Shown: positions 9,165 to 19,000 of the stretch, in pieces
How the letters are laid out: the number at the start of each line of letters is the position of its first letter
Position numbering within the stretch: the first letter of the stretch is position 1
Assembly: GCA_016787065.1 (NCBI GenBank)
Contig: JAEUVD010000008.1
Span: 1-64,000 of the forward strand
Source of the DNA: Chitinophagaceae bacterium
GTDB taxonomy: Bacteria > Bacteroidota > Bacteroidia > Chitinophagales > Chitinophagaceae
Direction: 5' to 3'
DNA length: 64,000 nt
Translations under genes and position numbers: made by a program
The notes under the pieces: model-generated
What the model saw: the letters and a program-made list of their open reading frames with translations, nothing else
What the model was told of the DNA's origin: nothing
Database searches by the model: none

Positions 9165-10817
9165 TTAATTCAACGTTTTCTTATCCCAACCATAAATATC
9201 TTTGAGATACATTACGTTGCCAACACTATCAATAGCATTTGTAAGATATACCACGTGAACATCAATATTTCGATTCATCGGAATGAACTTTGTACGTCGT
9301 AATTTGCAAATAGAGTCGATTTTTTGTAAAGAATAATTTAGACTATCTCGCAACAAAAACGCCGCAAATTCCTTTGGATGATGAACCCGAATACATCCGG
9401 AGCTATAAGCTCGATAGGCTTTTACGAAGTCTTCTCGGTGAGGCGTGTCGTGCATATAAATTGCCCAAGGGTTTATCATATTAAACTTCACTTCCCCTAA
9501 AGAACTTCGATAGCCGGGTGCCTGCCCGATAGAAAAACGTTTATAGTTCGATGCATTGATAGCACTCGCATTCACCACGCGACCACGACTATCGTATGCC
9601 TTTAAGCCTCTTCTTGCTAAATATGAACCTCCTCTGCGGGCAATGCCAGGTACCACTTCTTCTTTCATGATGGTTGGTGGTACTGTCCATGGCGGACTCA
9701 ACACAATGTTTTCAACCTTAGATTTTAAAGAAGGCGTTGGTCTGGATGTTCTACCTACTACCACGCGCATATTGAATAGCACCGAATCGTGTTCCACATA
9801 ATCCAATTCCATTTTAGGAATAGCCACCCAGATATAAGGTTGCTTAAACTCGTGCGCCATCCATCGCATGCGCTCCATGTTTAAGGCGAGCAACTTTAAT
9901 TTTCGTTCCGATTTGGTACCTAGCGCTTTCACGGTGGAGGTATCTAAGTGCCCGGTTTTTTTAAGTTGATGCAGATGTTGAAAATGTTTTAACGCATCGG
10001 CAAGATCTTCAGACCAAACCATCGACTGTGTATCATTTGGTAAACCACAGATACTAAAAAGCTGTTTTCTTAAGATGTGAAGTTTATCAGATACCAAATT
10101 TGAGTCAATGCTATCTCGCAGTAAGGTAAGGTTAAGATCAAATTGATTAGAGGAATCGATGGATAATCGAATATACTCTTCTCTGAATTTTTTATACCAA
10201 GCATGTGAAGGGCGAAGATTTTGGATATACTCAAACGAGGATAGTGTATCGATCGCTCGACACCATGTACTTTCGTTAAAGAGGGTATCGTTTTTTATTT
10301 TCCATTCTTTGTTCGAATCAATCACGGATCCAAGTATCATTGCTTTCGTAACCTTAAATAAACTGCGCGTTAATAATAATTCGGCTTCCAAAGCATGTTC
10401 CGTTGTAATCGGATCGGAAGTTGTTAAGGATTGCGCTGTTTGTATATCATCGTAACCTAAATCTGAAAGTTTTAAGCCGTCAAAAATTAAACTATCAAAG
10501 GACAGAATAAAATCTTTAGCCTTTTTGTTTAAACCGGTTTTATTAAACCAAAGCGATGAAAAACTACGACCCTGATAGAATTTTTTAAATTCTTCCATGG
10601 GTTGTAAACTATCTTTTTGTAACAAATAGGCTGTTTGGGCTTCACTAAAATGCAACTGCAACTGTTCCTCTAATTCATCCAGTTCAACTTTCGCCGGAGT
10701 GAAAAAGGAGATATCTTCTTCTTTTTTTTCTACTGAATTTGATTCTTCCGAAGAACAACCAAACCAAAAAAGCGACAGGAACAAAAGGGTAGGTAATTTA
10801 TGTCTGACGATTTCCAT
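9165..10817 (-). CDS. L,D-transpeptidase (YcbB/LdtD-like), lipoprotein
   Basis: This protein makes or remodels peptidoglycan by forming 3-3 crosslinks. The 550-residue product starts MEIVRHKLPT and has a lipobox ending FWFGC, so it should be membrane-anchored in the periplasm. A peptidoglycan-binding domain lies near residues 270-315 (QHLHQLKKTGHLDTSTV). The YkuD catalytic domain follows, with AIYMHDTPHRE and SSGCIRVHHP; the nucleophile Cys is near residue 475. A longer frame reaches 10880, but a perfect TAnnTTTG element at 10830-10837 lies between the two candidate starts and favours ATG 10817. It is divergent from the ECF sigma gene. Size and domain order match YcbB-type enzymes. Confidence 0.9.
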   Translation of the reverse strand: MEIVRHKLPTLLFLSLFWFGCSSEESNSVEKKEEDISFFTPAKVELDELEEQLQLHFSEAQTAYLLQKDSLQPMEEFKKFYQGRSFSSLWFNKTGLNKKAKDFILSFDSLIFDGLKLSDLGYDDIQTAQSLTTSDPITTEHALEAELLLTRSLFKVTKAMILGSVIDSNKEWKIKNDTLFNESTWCRAIDTLSSFEYIQNLRPSHAWYKKFREEYIRLSIDSSNQFDLNLTLLRDSIDSNLVSDKLHILRKQLFSICGLPNDTQSMVWSEDLADALKHFQHLHQLKKTGHLDTSTVKALGTKSERKLKLLALNMERMRWMAHEFKQPYIWVAIPKMELDYVEHDSVLFNMRVVVGRTSRPTPSLKSKVENIVLSPPWTVPPTIMKEEVVPGIARRGGSYLARRGLKAYDSRGRVVNASAINASNYKRFSIGQAPGYRSSLGEVKFNMINPWAIYMHDTPHREDFVKAYRAYSSGCIRVHHPKEFAAFLLRDSLNYSLQKIDSICKLRRTKFIPMNRNIDVHVVYLTNAIDSVGNVMYLKDIYGWDKKTLN

Positions 10818-10829
10818 ACGGTTTCGCAA

Positions 10830-10837
10830 CAAACTTA
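10830..10837 (-). promoter_or_regulatory. -7 promoter element of the L,D-transpeptidase gene
   Basis: The minus strand reads TAAGTTTG, a perfect TAnnTTTG, 13 bases before the ATG at 10817. It decides the start codon of the gene. Confidence 0.55.
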
Positions 10838-10929
10838 ATCCACTTTGTTTGATCGAAAAAAATAAATTACCCACCAACAATATTCCTGAATAAGTTTAAG
10901 TTTACACCCTCAAGAAATTAGATTCAACG

Positions 10930-11511
10930 ATGACTCCGGATTACCTAAATATGCTGGATGAAGAACTGGTCGAGCGTTTCAGACAGCCTGAAACCCGGGA
11001 AAAGGCGTATTCGCATATTGTGAAACGACATCAGGAACGCCTTTATTGGCATATTCGGCGTATGGTTGTACATCATGAAGATACCAATGATGTACTTCAG
11101 AATGTGTTTGTGAAAGTTTGGAAAGGTCTTGATAATTTCAGAGGCGAATCAAGTTTATTTACCTGGTTGTACCGAATAGCTACCAATGAAACCTATACTT
11201 ATTTGGAGAAAATGAAGAAGCGAAGAGCGCTTTCAATTTCCGATCATGAAAGTCATATAGGTAATTTAATCAAAGCAGAAAAGGGGTTCGACTACAATAA
11301 ATTGGAATGGAAATTACAATTAGCTATTCAAAGTTTACCGGAAAAGCAAAAAATAGTGTTCAACCTTCGTTATTACGACGAAATGCCCTACGATAAAATG
11401 TCGGAAGTGTTGGATACCTCAGTAGGCGCATTGAAAGCATCCTATCATTTTGCTGTAAAAAAAGTAGAAGAATTTCTAAAAAATGAATTAAACCACGATA
11501 AAAACAGTTAG
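10930..11511 (+). CDS. ECF-type RNA polymerase sigma factor
   Basis: This 193-residue sigma-70 family protein has region 2 (about 25-95, with DVLQNVFVKVWKGLDNFRGES and FTWLYRIATNETYTYL) and region 4 (about 130-185, with LPEKQKIVFNLRYYDEMPYDKMSEVL and a helix-turn-helix). It should direct RNA polymerase to a small regulon. The next gene, 12 bases downstream, encodes a single-pass membrane protein likely to be its regulator, and a small exported protein follows. The trio forms a compact operon. The signal it answers is unknown. Confidence 0.95.
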   Translation: MTPDYLNMLDEELVERFRQPETREKAYSHIVKRHQERLYWHIRRMVVHHEDTNDVLQNVFVKVWKGLDNFRGESSLFTWLYRIATNETYTYLEKMKKRRALSISDHESHIGNLIKAEKGFDYNKLEWKLQLAIQSLPEKQKIVFNLRYYDEMPYDKMSEVLDTSVGALKASYHFAVKKVEEFLKNELNHDKNS

Positions 11512-11523
11512 TCAAGGCGCACG

Positions 11524-12171
11524 ATGAAAAGAAATCCGGAAATAAATCAGGAATTAAAGGATCTCGGTGTTAACATACCAGATGTTTCCCTTCCAATGGG
11601 AGTTCCTGAAGGCTATTTCAATTCCTTTGAATCAAACCTTTTAGAACGTTTAGAAATTGAAACTGTTCTGGAAAAACTCCCCAAACAACTTCCTTACCAG
11701 CTTGAATCAGGCTATTTTGAAACCTTTGATTCGGAGTTACAAGATGCTATTTTTGCTGATTCGCTACCTAAATCAATGCCTTATGAGGTTCCAGTTGGTT
11801 ATTTTGACCAGCTTGAAGCTTCCATAAATAAAAAAATCATATCTCCTAAACCGGAAATGAAGCCTATGCGAAAGGTTTCACCGGTTTTTTCTTTTTTATC
11901 CATTGCGGCCTCTATCTTACTTGTTTTAGGATTGGCTTTCTGGATGATGAATCAAAAGAATACCCTAAGTGTTGAACAACAAATGGCGAAAATATCAACC
12001 CATGAAATTCAAGAATATATGAACGCTCATCCATCGGAATTCGGGAGCGATTTAAGTTTCGAGAATATCGATGAAAATCAAATAGATATTATGTCGTTAG
12101 AAACGGAGGTTTATGATAACTTTGATTTGAAAAATATGAGTTCCGAAGAACTGGAAAAATTCGTTTTTTAA
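11524..12171 (+). CDS. Membrane partner of the ECF sigma factor with three GYF repeats
   Basis: This 215-residue protein has no signal peptide and one transmembrane segment at about 121-142 (VFSFLSIAASILLVLGLAF). The cytoplasmic N-terminal half holds three copies of a motif around [PS]xGYFxxF/L with an acidic, helical tail (GYF at 30-32, 63-65 and 92-94), spaced about 30 residues apart. Position and topology suggest an anti-sigma or sigma-tethering protein, but it lacks an obvious zinc anti-sigma motif. The C-terminal periplasmic part is acidic and includes a short stretch like ISTHEIQEYMNAH. Function is inferred from operon context. Confidence 0.75.
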   Translation: MKRNPEINQELKDLGVNIPDVSLPMGVPEGYFNSFESNLLERLEIETVLEKLPKQLPYQLESGYFETFDSELQDAIFADSLPKSMPYEVPVGYFDQLEASINKKIISPKPEMKPMRKVSPVFSFLSIAASILLVLGLAFWMMNQKNTLSVEQQMAKISTHEIQEYMNAHPSEFGSDLSFENIDENQIDIMSLETEVYDNFDLKNMSSEELEKFVF

Positions 12172-12172
12172 T

Positions 12173-12553
12173 ATGAAAAAATTATTACTTCTACTTAGTC
12201 TTTTTATTGGTTTAACCTTAACCACAATCGCACAACGTGGCGAGCGCATAGAAGCTTTAAAAATTGCATTTATAACGGAACGACTGAGTTTAGATTCAAA
12301 AACGGCCGAGAAATTTTGGCCAATTTATAATCAATATGAAGTTGAAATGAGGGCATTTATGCAACAACGCAAAAAGGGGAATGATGATCTTTCTGCTGAA
12401 GATATGCTTGAGAATGAGCAAAAAGCCTTAGATATTAAAAAGAAATATGCACCTCAGTTTCTGAAAGTTATTAGCAATGATCAACTTTCAAATTTGTATC
12501 GCGCGGAAAAAGACTTTCGCCAGATGATTATCCGAAAAATGAAAAAAGGATAA
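12173..12553 (+). CDS. Small periplasmic helical protein, Spy/CpxP-like size and style
   Basis: This is a 126-residue exported protein with signal peptide MKKLLLLLSLFIGLTLTTIA. The mature part is helical and highly charged, with a phrase FITERLSLDSKTAEKFWPIYNQYE that resembles the calculation-and-count style of Spy/CpxP stress chaperones and related Bacteroidota proteins. It begins one base after the stop of the sigma partner gene, so it is co-transcribed and may serve as an envelope-stress sensor or output. It ends 13 bases from the convergent transporter gene. No enzymatic motif is visible. Confidence 0.7.
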   Translation: MKKLLLLLSLFIGLTLTTIAQRGERIEALKIAFITERLSLDSKTAEKFWPIYNQYEVEMRAFMQQRKKGNDDLSAEDMLENEQKALDIKKKYAPQFLKVISNDQLSNLYRAEKDFRQMIIRKMKKG

Positions 12554-12566
12554 CGCAGTCTCGAAC

Positions 12567-14441
12567 TTATTTTACTATTAATACCGGTATGCGCAACTGA
12601 TGTCGAACGGCATCTATGGTTGCACCATAGAGAATATCTTTAACTCCTTTATGGCCATGAGCTCCCATAATAAGTAAATCAACCTGATTATCTTGGCACA
12701 TGCGAACTATTTCATGTACTCGGTTTCGATAACCTAATTCTATGTCAACCGTTTTCCCGGTTTCTTGCTCCAGATAGGCTTTATAATAATTCAATTGATC
12801 TTTATCCTGGTTGCTTTCTTTATCATCTGTTTCTTTTCCTAGAATTTTTGCGTTGGCGCTTTCAACCACATGAATTAATAATAGTTTACTTGAATCGGAA
12901 GCATTCCGTAAGGCATGAGCTATAACCGTACTATCGGTATCACTAAAATCAAGTGCTAAGGCTATTCGTTCATAAGGGACCAATTTGGGTAGATCGAGTT
13001 GAATTGGTTGATGCAAAACTCTTTCCGTTGATCGGATTCTGCGAGAAACGAGTGGATATCCTATAGTAACTGCCAATAAAAAAACAAATAGTAAAAGCCC
13101 AAGAACAACAAGCGATTTCCAACCAAAACCACTACTACCTTCCAGAAAATCAATGGCCTTACCGAATACCATTTTTAAATTGAGGTAGAGAATGATACTC
13201 GCAATCAATACCGCAACCACCAAGGTAAATGGTTTGATAACAAAATTCTTCATTCGTTCTTTATTGCTTACGGCATAAATAAGGGGTATTACTGCAAACG
13301 CTAATTGAATACTTAATATTACCTGACTTAAAATCAGCAAGTCGGTAACCTTTTCTTCTCCGGCTATAAAAATGGTGAGCATTGCCGGAAGTATGGCTAC
13401 TAAACGAGTTATGATTCGTCGAAGCCAAGGGTTAATTCGAAGATCTAAATAACCCTCCATCACAATTTGTCCGGCGAGGGTACCGGTAACCGTAGAACTT
13501 TGTCCGGCGGCAATAAGAGCCACCGCGAACAGAATAGGGGCTAATGATTTACCAACCAAAGGTGCTAATAATTCATGCGCCGATTCGATAGAGTTAATTT
13601 CATTATAACCGTTTTTATGAAAAACAGTTCCCGCTAAAATGAGTATAGCGGCATTCACGAAAAGGGCAAGATTGAGCGCAATGGTAGAATCAATATTATT
13701 TAACCGAATGGCTTTCCGTTTTGACGCATCATCATCGCCAATTTTGCGTGTTTGCACTAGAGCAGAATGAAGGTATAAATTATGTGGCATAACGGTTGCA
13801 CCAATAATGCCTATGGCAATGTAAAGGGCATAGGTGTCGGGCAATCCTGGAATAATACCTTTGGCAATTTCCGTGAATTCTGGTTTGCTGAAAAACAATT
13901 CAAAGCCAAAAGAAACAAAAATGATGGCAATCAAACTTATGATAAAGGCCTCCATTTTTCGAATACCTAATTTTTGCAAATAGAGTAACAAAAACGTGTC
14001 AAGAATGGTGATACCCACCCCATATAACATCGGCAGATGAAAAAGTAATTTAAGTCCGATAGCCATGCCCAGTATTTCCGCTAAATCACAAGCAGCTATG
14101 GCTACTTCGGCCAGAACATACAAACAAAAATTGATGGCCGGTGGATAGGTTTCGCGGTTAACCTGAGCGAGGTCTTTTTTATAAACGATTCCCAATCGGG
14201 CGCATAGCGATTGCAAAATAATAGCCATGATATTACTCATAACCAACACCCAAACTAATGCATATCCATACCTGCTTCCGCCTTCAATATCAGTAGCCCA
14301 GTTTCCAGGATCCATATACCCAACAGAAACCAAATAGGCAGGACCGAAAAAAGATAAAATTTTTTTCCACGGAGATTTAGAACGGGTATCAATACTGCCG
14401 TGTACTTCTTCCAGACTTTTCGACGATTCTTTCGAACTCAT
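12567..14441 (-). CDS. mntH: Nramp divalent metal transporter fused to a UspA domain
   Basis: This 624-residue inner-membrane transporter probably imports Mn2+ or Fe2+ with protons. The Nramp hallmarks are DPGN at residues 44-47 and MPHNLYLHSALVQTR near 225, and about eleven hydrophobic segments fill residues 30-470. The C-terminus (about 485-624) is a universal stress protein domain: it begins YERIALALDFSDTDS and has the ATP-binding-type GAHGHKG...G signature near 595-600. Plain MntH proteins are about 400-450 residues, so the Usp domain is an extra cytoplasmic module that may regulate transport. A perfect TAnnTTTG element precedes the ATG. Confidence 0.93.
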   Translation of the reverse strand: MSSKESSKSLEEVHGSIDTRSKSPWKKILSFFGPAYLVSVGYMDPGNWATDIEGGSRYGYALVWVLVMSNIMAIILQSLCARLGIVYKKDLAQVNRETYPPAINFCLYVLAEVAIAACDLAEILGMAIGLKLLFHLPMLYGVGITILDTFLLLYLQKLGIRKMEAFIISLIAIIFVSFGFELFFSKPEFTEIAKGIIPGLPDTYALYIAIGIIGATVMPHNLYLHSALVQTRKIGDDDASKRKAIRLNNIDSTIALNLALFVNAAILILAGTVFHKNGYNEINSIESAHELLAPLVGKSLAPILFAVALIAAGQSSTVTGTLAGQIVMEGYLDLRINPWLRRIITRLVAILPAMLTIFIAGEEKVTDLLILSQVILSIQLAFAVIPLIYAVSNKERMKNFVIKPFTLVVAVLIASIILYLNLKMVFGKAIDFLEGSSGFGWKSLVVLGLLLFVFLLAVTIGYPLVSRRIRSTERVLHQPIQLDLPKLVPYERIALALDFSDTDSTVIAHALRNASDSSKLLLIHVVESANAKILGKETDDKESNQDKDQLNYYKAYLEQETGKTVDIELGYRNRVHEIVRMCQDNQVDLLIMGAHGHKGVKDILYGATIDAVRHQLRIPVLIVK

Positions 14442-14449
14442 AGTTTCAC

Positions 14450-14457
14450 CAAATGTA
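14450..14457 (-). promoter_or_regulatory. -7 promoter element of the mntH-like gene
   Basis: The minus strand reads TACATTTG, a perfect TAnnTTTG, nine bases before the ATG at 14441. It lies in the 46-base gap after pepP, so the transporter has its own promoter. Confidence 0.55.
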
Positions 14458-14487
14458 TTGAATTATCGGGTGATAAGTGTACGATGC

Positions 14488-15780
14488 TTATTTCGCCTTC
14501 ATCGCTCGTTCAATTTCATCGGTGGTAATAGGTATGCCTTTGAACAAATCAACATTACCTGTTTTTGTTACCCAGAAATTATTTTCTATGCGAATGCCAA
14601 TTTGTTCTTGTTCTACGTAAATGCCCGGCTCGATAGTAAATACCATGCCTTCCTTAATAGGAGTATTTCGTGAACCTAAATCATGCACATCGATTCCTAA
14701 ATGATGACCTAACCCATGATAAAAATACTTGGAGCAAGCCCGATTATCCGGCGTTTCGTTCTTAATATCTTCTTTGGTAAGTAATCCAATTTTTAATAAT
14801 TGCTTGTTCATTTCATCCTGCGATTTAGAGGTTATCTCTAACCACGTGATGCCCGGTTTCAATAATTTTTTCGCATAAAGATGCACATGTAAACAAGCGT
14901 CGTAAATTTCCTTTTGACGTTTACTGAACTTTCCATTCACGGGAATGGTTCGAGTTAAATCGGCGCAGTAATTACCATATTCAGCTCCAAAATCCATTAA
15001 TATTAATTCACCGTCTTTACAAACCTGATTGTTTTCAACGTAATGTAAAACACGAGCACGATCGCCACTTGCGATTATACAACCATAGGCATGACGCGTT
15101 GCACGATTCCATAAAAACTCATGCGTAATTTCTGCTTCAATGTGATGTTCATATACACCCGGTTTAATGAACTTGCAAATGCGCAGGAAAGCATTATGCG
15201 TGATGTCTATTGCTTGTTGCATCACTGCCACTTCTTCTTTGGTTTTGATGCCGCGAAGTTCTTTCATGATTTTAGCTGCACGCTCATAATGATGTAACGG
15301 ATACTGTTTCATGAAATCGCGAACAGATAATAAATCTATTCGAGGTAAGGTTAAATCGGTACGATCATTTTCGTTGCTATCTAAATAAATAGTATCCGCA
15401 TGATGTACCCAACTATGCAACAGCGCCGGAAGCTGATCGGAATAGATTACTGTTTTCATTCCAGAAATGGCCGTAGCTTCGGATTTGCTGAGTTTATGTC
15501 CTTCCCATTTTTCCAGTACTTCATTCGGACGAAGTATAACTAATACTTCGCGATAAGTTTTATCGAGATTGTCGGGATAAAGAACCACCATCGTTTTTTC
15601 TTGAACAAGACCACTCAACCAAATGATATCGCTATTGGGTTTGTATCGGTGTTGAGCATCTCCATTTTCAGGAAGTACAGCATGATCATGAAAGATAGCA
15701 ATGCTGTTCGGTTTCATTTTTTTGGCGAAACGGTTTCTGTTCTGTGTAAAAATGGCAGGGTTGAGGGCGGCATATTTCAT
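14488..15780 (-). CDS. pepP: Xaa-Pro aminopeptidase (M24B)
   Basis: This 430-residue cytoplasmic metallopeptidase removes the first residue from peptides that have proline second. The two-metal site is complete: Asp in LMDFGAEY, Asp in YCADLTRT, His in HGLGHHLGIDVHD, Glu in FTIEPGIYV and Glu in GIRIENNFWV. The aminopeptidase-P N-terminal domain covers about 1-165, with SIAIFHDH and the RYKPNSDIIWLSG segment. Length is typical. A near-match TAGCTTCG lies 20-27 bases before the start. Confidence 0.95.
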   Translation of the reverse strand: MKYAALNPAIFTQNRNRFAKKMKPNSIAIFHDHAVLPENGDAQHRYKPNSDIIWLSGLVQEKTMVVLYPDNLDKTYREVLVILRPNEVLEKWEGHKLSKSEATAISGMKTVIYSDQLPALLHSWVHHADTIYLDSNENDRTDLTLPRIDLLSVRDFMKQYPLHHYERAAKIMKELRGIKTKEEVAVMQQAIDITHNAFLRICKFIKPGVYEHHIEAEITHEFLWNRATRHAYGCIIASGDRARVLHYVENNQVCKDGELILMDFGAEYGNYCADLTRTIPVNGKFSKRQKEIYDACLHVHLYAKKLLKPGITWLEITSKSQDEMNKQLLKIGLLTKEDIKNETPDNRACSKYFYHGLGHHLGIDVHDLGSRNTPIKEGMVFTIEPGIYVEQEQIGIRIENNFWVTKTGNVDLFKGIPITTDEIERAMKAK

Positions 15781-15939
15781 ATTGAAAAAATTATGATTGC
15801 GAAGCTAAGAAATGCTTGAGGGATAACAAAGTTTATAAGGGATGAATGGAAAATTTGCTACTTTTCGAATTCGTTCCTCCATTCGTTGTAGGTTAATGGC
15901 AATTAAGCCTGTGTATTAAGTTTATCGTCTGTTCCCATA

Positions 15940-15957
15940 TTGGGTCCGCACAAACCA
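15940..15957. repeat. Short palindromic repeat, half copy 1
   Basis: TTGGGTCCGCACAAACCA carries the right half of the 22-base element. It lies 62 bases before the start of the large glycosidase-like gene. Confidence 0.35.
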
Positions 15958-16019
15958 CAGTGGATTCTTATTTAAATAAAACTTAAGCCTTACATTTAAG
16001 TATAAGTTTAACACCTAAC

Positions 16020-19000
16020 ATGAATCGCATTTATCTTTCGCTACTTTGTTGTTTTTTATTTCCATCCTTGAACCATGCTCAACTATGCAACTACCTCCTG
16101 TACGATGGTTTTGATTACGCTCCCAATACAGCCATGGTAGCACAAGCTGGAGGTGTTGGCTGGTCGAATGTTTGGGATGTTCAAAATCAAAATAACAATG
16201 TTCCGGGCTATCAGTCGGCTAGTAGCAGTCTTACCTACGCAGCATTACAAACGTCCGGTCATAAAATGCAAGGCGGACAAAGTTACCTCACTGCTGGCCG
16301 CGCTTTAGATGTAAGTAATACCGGGCCGTTCGCTCCCTATCTCCAAAACGGGGGTATTGGCTCAGGCACTTTATATTTTAGTTTTCTGTTGAACAAACGA
16401 AGCAACAACAATCAAGAAGTATGGGCCGGTTTACATACAAGCTCTATTGCATGGTGTAACGGCTGCACCAATCAGAAAGTGGAAGCGGGGTATTTCGGTT
16501 CGGCCAGTGATAGTGCCGGACTTCGCTGGTGGAGTGTACGAATCGACAACACGATTTATAAAACGAATCAAGTTATTGCTATCAATACACCTACGCTATT
16601 TGTATTTCAAATCAGTTTATCAAGCAACAATACCTTTCAGCTATACGTTAATCCAACTAGCCTTGGTAATACCACGCCAACCTCACCGAATTTAACTCTA
16701 ACCAATTCCACTTCTTATGCATTTCGTTCCTTCGCTACCTATTTAGGAAACGACCCGTCTCAAGGTGAACTCGATGAATTGCGAATAGCTGCCTCTTACG
16801 CATGTGCTACTCCCGATAATACTGTTCAGGTAAATACACCTCCAATATCTCAATTTGTTGTTACACCAAATTCGGGTACGATTCCTTTTTCGTCTTCCTT
16901 CGATGCTAGTTCGTCGTACGATAGTGGTGGAAGTATTATTGATTATACGTGGAATTTTGGTGATGGCACAGCTTTACAACATGGTGTTCAAGTAAATCAT
17001 ACGTTTCAAACTGCAGGTAGTTTAATTGTTAGCTTAACCGTTACCGATAATAATAACGTGAGTCATACGAGTTACCAAACCATGACTTGTTTTAATAGCA
17101 ACGGCAGTTTTGAATGTCCGTTAGCGGTTCAGTTATTAAGTATGGCGAACTGCAGTGGCCAGAACGGTAGTTTACAGGTAAATAATACTGCATCACAAAG
17201 CTTTCAATTATTCAATCAGAACAATCAACAAATTGCACCTAATGGTAGTGGTATTCAATTCGAAAACCTGGCTAGTGGAGAATATACTCTGTTTGTAAGT
17301 GGCACGAATGGTTGTGCCGACACGTTTACACTACACGTACCTATTGATAGCAATACCTGTACTAATTGGCAACCTAACCCCTGCGATTTACAATTGGGAG
17401 TTGGGTTGGAAGGAATTTCTTACTACAGCAACGGTCGTGTGTTTACCGATTATTTTCGTAACGTGGGTGAATGGGTAACCTATCCGATTGGAGGAAACAC
17501 ATGGAGTACCAATGAATTCAGCGCTATCCCTAAAGATAGCAACGGTTATCCCTTAGTGCTTCCTTTCAACGGCGATCGAGGGGTACGTGGTGTAATTAGT
17601 GCGTTAGGGTTTCTGCCTGTAGCTCAAACCATGCGGTTGATGTATGATGGAGAGGGAACCATACAATTACAAGGTGATGTAAATAATGTTGTGGCCGGCC
17701 TCCACTACATTGATTTTAATGTTGCCGGCGATGGCAATATCTGGTTTAATATGCCTTACTCCAATAGTTTAAATCCGGTACGAAATATTCGTATCGTTGA
17801 AATAGCCGATACGGCAACCTATCTTACACAACCGTTTCAACCAGACTTTCTAAACAAAATAAACTATTTCAAATGTTTACGTTTTATGGATTGGCTCATA
17901 ACGAATGGTAATGAAAATAGAACTTGGCAAGAACGAACTAAACCAACCTATTATTCGCAAAGTATTACCCCTCATGGCGGTGTAGCCTACGAGCATATTA
18001 TTGCTTTAGCGAATCTGTATAAAAAAGATATCTGGATTAATATTCCACATCTTGCCGATGATTATTACATCGAACAAATGGCGCTGCTTTTCAAACAACA
18101 ACTGCATCCGGGTATTCATGTGTATTTGGAATACAGTAATGAAGTTTGGAATTGGCAATTTGCTCAAGCACACTATGTTGCCGATAGTACCAATCAGAGT
18201 ATCTCCTACCCCCGACGTTATGTTGAACGCGCAACACACGCCTATCGTATTTGGTCGCAAGTGTGGAACAATGCTAAGCATCGTTTAACGCGCATACTGG
18301 GTTTACAACTCACGAATAATTATTTAAATCGGGAAATCATGGCACATGCCGACCCAGATGATTACGATGCGCTTTCACCATCATTTTATGTTGGCTTAGA
18401 TTATAGCAATACCGGCAACCCGAATTTGAATACGCTTGGTGCAGAGGCAACACCACAAGATATTATTCAAAACGCCACGAACGGATTTCTAACTATCTAT
18501 TCACAATGGGAAGAAGTATATCGGGATGCTCGCATGTTTGGCAAGGATGTAATAAACTATGAAGGCGGACAACACTTTACGAACTTCAGTATACCTCCGT
18601 TTATCAATGCCATGTATAATGCACAATATGCACCGGAGATGTACACCCTGTACGACCGAGTTCTGGATAGTTTGAATAAACTTGGCAGTAAATTAGCCAT
18701 GGCTTTTACCTTAAGCGGACCTAATAATAGTATTTACGGAAGTTGGGGGCATTTATTGAATTTTGAGATACAACCACCATTTACATCCATTCCGAAATTT
18801 CAGGTTTTGCTCGATCATGTACATGAGAAACCGAATGCATTGTTTATAGGGCTGGATAGTGTTCATGCCGGACAAATTTATGGCTACAAGATAGCGCTTC
18901 CGCAATCCGGACAAAATTATCAATGGCAAGTAAATCATGGAATTATTTTAAACGGACAAGGAACGGATTCTATTACAGTACAATTCGGTTCTGAGGCTAG

